Shown here: piece after piece, positions 62,263 through 64,000 of the stretch
Layout: the number at the start of each line of letters is the position of its first letter
Position numbering within the stretch: position 1 is the first letter of the stretch
Source: UBA4416 sp035439445
GTDB lineage: Bacteria; Bacteroidota; Bacteroidia; B-17B0; Aurantibacillaceae
Reading direction: 5' to 3'
NCBI GenBank assembly: GCA_035439445.1
Contig: DAORKG010000006.1
Location: forward strand, 1-64,000
DNA length: 64,000 nt
Translations under genes and position numbers: made by a program
Notes under the pieces: generated by a model
What the model saw: the letters and a program-made list of their open reading frames with translations, nothing else
Told to the model about the DNA's origin: nothing
Database searches by the model: none

Positions 62263-63885
62263 ATGATCATCAAATCAAATCTTATAGATCTTGTAGCTAA
62301 AGAAACATACGCTGCTGAACTTGTTATTGAAAACAATAGAATCAAATCTATAAAAAGGATTGATGAAGTTTGTAGCACTTATATTTTACCGGGTTTTATA
62401 GATGCGCATGTGCATGTAGAGAGTAGTATGTTAGTGCCTTCAGAATTTGCTCGTATTGCTGTTATTCATGGCACAGTTGGTACTATATCCGACCCACATG
62501 AAATAGCAAATGTTCTTGGAGTTGCTGGGGTAGATTACATGATTGATAACGCTAAGCAAGTTCCTTTCCATTTTTATTTTGGAGCACCATCTTGCGTACC
62601 CGCTACAAGTTTTGAAACAGCCGGAGCAGTGATTGATTCAAACGACATTGATAAACTTTTATCGAGAAAAGAAATAGTGTACCTGGCAGAGATGATGAAT
62701 TTTCCGGGAGTAATTTATAAAGATGAAGAGGTCTTAAAAAAATTAGCATCAGCAAAAAAACATAACAAACCTATTGATGGACATGCACCAGGCTTAATGG
62801 GTGAAGATATGAAAGCCTATTTTGATGCCGGGATTACAACAGATCATGAATGTTATGGTTATAAGGAAGCTTTAGAAAAACTACAGCATGGTGTAAAAGT
62901 TTTAATCAGAGAAGGAAGTGCTGCCAAAAATTTTGAAACATTAATTCCATTACTGAAAGATTATCCGGAACTAATGATGTTTTGTTGTGACGATAAACAT
63001 CCAGATAATTTAATGGAATCTCACATTAACAATCATGTTAAGCGTGCATTAAAGTACGGGCATGACTTATTTGATGTATTAAGAGCTGCTTCCTACAATG
63101 TGGTTAAGCATTATAACTTATCGGTTGGATTATTACAAGAAGGAGATAATGCTGATTTTATTGAGATTGATAATTTGAAAGATTTCAATATTCTTAAAAC
63201 GTATATCAACGGAAGCTTAGTAGCAGAGAATGGAAAATCATTTATTACTACTGAAAAAGCACCTATCGTTAATAATTTTAATTGCAGTTTAAAACATGCA
63301 AGTGATTTTAAATTAAAAAATGAGAGCGAAAGAATTAGAGTGATTGAATGTTTGGACGGACAATTAATCACCAATGAATTATGTGTTAATTCTTTTTCTG
63401 TTGCCGGGTTGGAAGAGTCAAATATTGAGCAAGATGTTTTGAAAATGGCTGTGGTGAACCGTTACAATGATGCTCCAATTGCAAAAGCTTTTATAAAAAA
63501 CGTTGGATTAAAACAAGGCGCTATTGCAAGTTGTGTGGCTCACGATTGTCATAATATTGTAGTTGTTGGAACCAATGATGATGACATGTGTAAGGCTGTG
63601 AATTTAATTATTAAAGCTAAAGGAGGGATTTCTTTAGCCAATGGAAGCGAAGAAATGGTTTTAGAATTGCCCATTGCTGGTGTTATGACAAACCAAGCTG
63701 CAGAAGAAGTTGCAGAAGCTTATACTAAATTAGATAGAAGAGCTAAAGCTTTAGGAAGTAAATTACGAGCGCCATACATGAGTTTGTCGTTTATGGCATT
63801 ATTAGTAATTCCTGAATTAAAATTAAGTGATAAAGGTTTGTTTAATGGCAAACGTTTTGAGTTTACAGATGTGTTTGTGAAGTAA
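62263..63885 (+). CDS. ade: Adenine deaminase
   Basis: A 540-residue amidohydrolase of the adenine deaminase family (usually 540-600). Metal ligands are in GFIDAHVHVESSML (HxH) with TISDPHEIANVLG, further on IDGHAPGL, TDHECYG and CCDDKHPDN (Asp). The C-terminal domain has ASCVAHDCHNIVVVGTNDDDM and GGISLANGSEEMVLELPIAG. It deaminates adenine to hypoxanthine in purine salvage. The gene begins 68 bases after the amidohydrolase-like gene and its stop overlaps the next ATG by one base (TAATG). Confidence 0.96.
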   Translation: MIIKSNLIDLVAKETYAAELVIENNRIKSIKRIDEVCSTYILPGFIDAHVHVESSMLVPSEFARIAVIHGTVGTISDPHEIANVLGVAGVDYMIDNAKQVPFHFYFGAPSCVPATSFETAGAVIDSNDIDKLLSRKEIVYLAEMMNFPGVIYKDEEVLKKLASAKKHNKPIDGHAPGLMGEDMKAYFDAGITTDHECYGYKEALEKLQHGVKVLIREGSAAKNFETLIPLLKDYPELMMFCCDDKHPDNLMESHINNHVKRALKYGHDLFDVLRAASYNVVKHYNLSVGLLQEGDNADFIEIDNLKDFNILKTYINGSLVAENGKSFITTEKAPIVNNFNCSLKHASDFKLKNESERIRVIECLDGQLITNELCVNSFSVAGLEESNIEQDVLKMAVVNRYNDAPIAKAFIKNVGLKQGAIASCVAHDCHNIVVVGTNDDDMCKAVNLIIKAKGGISLANGSEEMVLELPIAGVMTNQAAEEVAEAYTKLDRRAKALGSKLRAPYMSLSFMALLVIPELKLSDKGLFNGKRFEFTDVFVK

Positions 63886-64000
63886 TGAAACTGATTGTGA
63901 AAATAGCTATTCCTTGTTTGCTTATAGCAATTCTCTCTTCATGGATTTATTCTGGAGAGGATGATGGATACTTTACATATCTGCGAGGAAAAAAACAATA
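63885..64000 (+). CDS. Truncated exported protein gene at the window edge
   Basis: Only the first 38 codons are present. ATG at 63885 overlaps the ade stop (TAATG), implying co-transcription. The start MKLIVKIAIPCLLIAILSSW is a signal peptide or membrane anchor, followed by an acidic EDDGYFTYLRG stretch. The function cannot be judged. Confidence 0.6.
   Translation, partial: MKLIVKIAIPCLLIAILSSWIYSGEDDGYFTYLRGKKQ

Noticed and set aside
1..64000. tRNA, rRNA, transposase or phage genes
   Set aside because: Gaps between genes are mostly short and AT-rich, and no cloverleaf, rRNA core or integrase/transposase motif was recognised.

Overview
The window comes from a member of the Bacteroidota, probably a gliding or T9SS-secreting lineage related to Flavobacteriales. 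The signs are a low-GC genome, a gldH lipoprotein beside ricT, a SprB-type giant adhesin followed by a PorP/SprF gene, type A and type B T9SS sorting domains, DUF4199, promoters of the TTG-N20/21-TAnnTTTG type, and frequent TTG/GTG starts without Shine-Dalgarno sequences. No rRNA, tRNA, CRISPR array, transposase or phage gene was seen. Most of the window is ordinary chromosome.

Layout: 1-0.6 kb is a lone lipoprotein gene hugged by 17-bp inverted repeats (possible mobile cassette). 0.66-4.3 kb holds gldH, ricT, an SDR oxidoreductase and a glutathione peroxidase. 4.3-6.9 kb is a type B T9SS surface protein. 7.0-11.6 kb is a cytochrome c maturation operon, ccmBCDEF, with a Cys-type CcmE. 11.6-13.4 kb has a DUF2520 Rossmann protein, a KdsC-like phosphatase and a Nudix hydrolase. 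13.6-24.7 kb is a 3417-residue adhesin of about 38 SprB-type repeats plus its SprF-like partner. 24.8-38.1 kb is housekeeping: phosphatidylserine decarboxylase, metG, an HNH/histone-H1-like fusion, LD-carboxypeptidase, an alpha/beta hydrolase, tyrS, a TMTC-like TPR membrane protein, a cystathionine gamma-synthase family enzyme and a fused E1 2-oxoacid dehydrogenase.

38.15-42.0 kb is an AT-rich accessory island and the most interesting part. It encodes a small secreted hydrophobic peptide precursor, a single-span protein with a QNWxFFAP motif (SdpA-like position and shape), an HTTM/SdpB-like multi-span enzyme, a DUF4199 membrane protein, a helical cytosolic protein and a DCC thiol oxidoreductase, with a divergent XRE regulator. 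I read this as a candidate Sdp-like antimicrobial peptide system in Bacteroidota.

42.1-64 kb returns to core and surface functions: GNAT, DUF2147, CocE hydrolase, hemL, a type A T9SS protein with two GEVED domains, YjbR, spoIID-lpxB-membrane protein-surE, ridA, an RRM protein, lipoproteins, a CtpA-type protease, rhodanese, an RsmB/NOP methyltransferase, a degenerate amidohydrolase and adenine deaminase. The window cuts off a small exported protein at the right edge. Several strong hairpin terminators separate these units.
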